Positions 15,760-17,051 of a stretch of DNA of 17,051 bases are shown piece after piece. The stretch is taken from positions 1 to 17,051 of the forward strand of contig JAGZXV010000128.1 of NCBI GenBank assembly GCA_018378255.1. Reading direction: 5' to 3'. The position numbers and the translations under genes were made by a program. The notes under the pieces were generated by a model. It did not search any database. It saw only the letters and a program-made list of their open reading frames with translations, and was not told the origin of the DNA. Numbering within the stretch: position 1 is the first letter of the stretch; every line of letters begins with the position of its first letter. The DNA is from Clostridiaceae bacterium (GTDB lineage Bacteria > Bacillota > Clostridia > Lachnospirales > Lachnospiraceae).

Positions 15760-15780
15760 CCTGAACTTTATCATTTCAGG
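15760..15780. promoter_or_regulatory. Putative enhancer-binding-protein site at the divergent esterase promoters
   Basis: CCTGAA (15760-15765) and TTCAGG (15775-15780) form an inverted repeat with a 9-bp spacer. The minus strand contains TGAAATGATA (15769-15778), identical to the core at 12794-12803 before the transporter operon. It lies about 140 bp upstream of the predicted start for the plus-strand esterase, and inside the leader of the minus-strand transcript. It lacks the T-tract of a terminator and has no gene reading into it. Confidence 0.5.
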
Positions 15781-15822
15781 ATTCTCTTTTTCCATTGTGT
15801 ATTTTGTAATTCACTATTTAGG

Positions 15823-15838
15823 AGCAAAAAACATGCCA
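15823..15838 (-). promoter_or_regulatory. Sigma-54-type promoter toward the hydrolase-rpoN operon
   Basis: Minus strand: TGGCAT (15833-15838), spacer GTTTT, TTGCT (15823-15827). It matches TGGCACRNNNNTTGCW with one difference, T for C at the end of the -24 block. The start would be near 15811, giving a leader of about 155 nt before the ATG at 15655. This would place rpoN under sigma-54 control through readthrough from the esterase gene. Confidence 0.7.
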
Positions 15839-15887
15839 AGAATCATCATTGAAACCGCTTTACAGCCATCAATGATAATTCTTGGCA
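15834..15887. repeat. Inverted repeat linking two divergent sigma-54 promoters
   Basis: TGCCAAGAATCATCATTGA (15834-15852) and TCAATGATAATTCTTGGCA (15869-15887) match at 18 of 19 positions around a 16-bp centre. Each outer end is the -24 motif of one promoter, and similarity continues through both -12 blocks and beyond into A/T-rich DNA. It may be the operator shared by both promoters or the trace of an inverted duplication of one promoter. Confidence 0.85.
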
Positions 15888-15898
15888 CCATTTTTGCT
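15883..15898 (+). promoter_or_regulatory. Sigma-54-type promoter of the plus-strand esterase
   Basis: TGGCAC (15883-15888), spacer CATTT, TTGCT (15894-15898). The -24 and -12 blocks and their spacing are perfect; only the loosely conserved purine after TGGCAC is C. The start would be near 15909, about 60 nt before the ATG at 15970. A GATTG-AAG-CAATC inverted repeat (15921-15933) lies in the leader. Confidence 0.8.
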
Positions 15899-15969
15899 TT
15901 AATTAATTTATATAGAATCCGATTGAAGCAATCAGAAACAGCTGTAAATTAAAAGAGGAGGTTATTAAA

Positions 15970-16791
15970 ATGGGAGTGATCCATTATGACTATTATTCAG
16001 CCGTCTTAAACTGTGCAACCAGAATCACCATCACCCTTCCCGATATCAGCAGAGGCCCACTACGGGGAAAAAGCCTGGATGAAATCTACAAGCCGGGGCG
16101 CAGGTTTCCCACCCTCTATCTCTGCCACGGCGGAACCGGAGATTCTACAACCTGGCACAGAAACACACAGTTGGAATTATTTCTCAACGAAAAAAATATG
16201 ATGTCCGTATCAATCGACGCTCCTGAAACATTTTATTGTGATATGAAATACGGCAGGCCATATTTTACCTATCTGACGGAAGAAATCCCAAGGCTTATTC
16301 AGACACTTTTCCCCTCATCCCCACTGAGGAAAGACAACTTCATCATGGGCTTTTCCATGGGAGCCCATGGAGCCATGAAAGCAGCTCTGCGCTGCCCGGA
16401 TAAATTTGCCGCAGTAATGTCCATTTCCGGCGCCAAGGACCAGGTAAAAATGAGGGAGTTAGCAGAAAAACGGGGAATCAAAGCCAGCTTCAACGTTATC
16501 GATGCAGCCTTCGGCCCGAAAGAGGAAGTAAAAGGAAGCGAAAATGATCTGATCTGGCTGGCTGAGCAGCTTGCAAAGTCCAAACAAGAGGCGCCTATGA
16601 TCTTCACAGCCTGCGGCACCGAGGATTACGGACTGCCCTTATGTACGGAATTCCACGAATACCTGGACAGCCTGGGCCTTAAGAATAAGTTTATTACACA
16701 GCCTGGAATTCACGATTATTATTTCGCCAATAAAATATTGAAAATGACTTTGGATGAACTATTCGAGGTTGAGGATCCGATGGGAAATTGA
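15970..16791 (+). CDS. Esterase D/EstA-family serine hydrolase
   Basis: A 273-residue single-domain esterase of the family that includes tributyrin esterase, feruloyl/acetyl esterases and S-formylglutathione hydrolase. YLCHGGTGD (50-58) is the oxyanion loop, Ser129 in GFSMG the nucleophile, Asp219 in GTEDYG and His248 in PGIHDYYFAN complete the triad. There is no signal peptide, so it acts in the cytoplasm, on a short-chain ester whose identity is unknown. GAGGAGG 8 bp before the ATG makes the start firm. It diverges from the other hydrolase, with back-to-back sigma-54 promoters between them. Confidence 0.9.
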   Translation: MGVIHYDYYSAVLNCATRITITLPDISRGPLRGKSLDEIYKPGRRFPTLYLCHGGTGDSTTWHRNTQLELFLNEKNMMSVSIDAPETFYCDMKYGRPYFTYLTEEIPRLIQTLFPSSPLRKDNFIMGFSMGAHGAMKAALRCPDKFAAVMSISGAKDQVKMRELAEKRGIKASFNVIDAAFGPKEEVKGSENDLIWLAEQLAKSKQEAPMIFTACGTEDYGLPLCTEFHEYLDSLGLKNKFITQPGIHDYYFANKILKMTLDELFEVEDPMGN

Positions 16792-16907
16792 GTTTTGATT
16801 GAGAAAGATACGCAGAAAAGCGGGGAGGGCGGAGGGCGGAGAACCAGAGCGGGAACCGGAACGGAGGAAGCAAACGATACAGGGATCTGATTCCAACCGT
16901 TAAGTGG
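16792..16907. other. Purine-rich non-coding stretch after the esterase
   Basis: No gene is visible. The plus strand is strongly G/A-rich, with the tandem GGGCGGAGGGCGGAG at 16827-16841 and several short G-runs nearby, which could form a two-tetrad G-quadruplex in the 3' end of the esterase transcript. No clean terminator hairpin with a T-run was found here. Confidence 0.5.
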
Positions 16908-17051
16908 AACTAAGGCCCCCAGTATGAAAAAGAGACGGTCCGATGCCCCTGAACGGTAAACTCCTCATGACTTTACCGTTCAGGGGCATCTCAGAAACTG
17001 ATTCGGTTTTCAGTTTCTGCCCGCCTCTTTTTCATGCTGGGAGCCTAAGTT
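16908..17051. repeat. Imperfect palindromic element with two internal perfect hairpins (MITE-like or structured repeat)
   Basis: Outer arms 16908-16934 and 17025-17051 pair at 24 of 27 positions (ends AACTAAGGCC and GGAGCCTAAGTT; inner parts ATGAAAAAGAG and CTCTTTTTCAT). Inside are a perfect 18-bp stem, ATGCCCCTGAACGGTAAA (16943-16960) with its complement at 16972-16989 around an 11-nt loop, and a perfect 9-bp stem, CAGAAACTG (16992-17000) with CAGTTTCTG (17011-17019). It therefore folds as a three-way junction on either strand. It carries no gene. The right arm ends exactly at the window edge, so the element may be longer. Confidence 0.75.

Overview
The window looks like chromosome of a low-to-mid GC Gram-positive anaerobe of the Clostridia, most likely Lachnospiraceae (Clostridium/Enterocloster-like). 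This is inferred from AGGAGG-type ribosome binding sites, Gram-positive lipoprotein signals, a NifX/DUF134 pair, a D-aspartate-free set of wall enzymes (L,D-transpeptidase, NlpC/P60) and the protein families present. No rRNA, tRNA, CRISPR array, transposase or prophage gene was seen.

Left part (1-7080). A DUF134 regulator and a NifX/NifB-type protein (cut by the window edge) form a translationally coupled minus-strand pair, read from a near-consensus promoter with a perfect palindrome over the start site. Next come a secreted L,D-transpeptidase, an N-acetylneuraminate lyase-type aldolase and, divergently, a lipoprotein with four peptidoglycan-binding repeats and an NlpC/P60 domain. A strong bidirectional terminator separates that gene from a MATE transporter and a CapA-family protein, probably cotranscribed on the minus strand.

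Right part (7081-16791), the most interesting region. It appears to be a sigma-54 island. rpoN lies between a five-gene oligopeptide/dipeptide ABC transporter operon (permease, permease, ATPase, ATPase, binding lipoprotein) and two divergently transcribed serine esterases. A perfect match to the sigma-54 consensus (TGGCAC-N5-TTGCT) precedes the transporter operon. Two more sigma-54-type promoters lie back to back between the esterases, joined by a 19-bp inverted repeat that includes part of each -24 element. One faces the minus-strand esterase and rpoN behind it; the other faces the plus-strand esterase. Upstream of both promoter regions is the same 10-mer, TGAAATGATA, inside inverted repeats at about -140 to -170, where an enhancer-binding protein would bind. 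Together these suggest one regulon in which an activator and sigma-54 switch on two esterases, a peptide importer and sigma-54 itself. No enhancer-binding protein is encoded in the window.

Right edge (16792-17051). After a G/A-rich stretch there is a 144-bp imperfect palindrome that folds into an outer stem holding two perfect hairpins, a compact element resembling a MITE or structured repeat.
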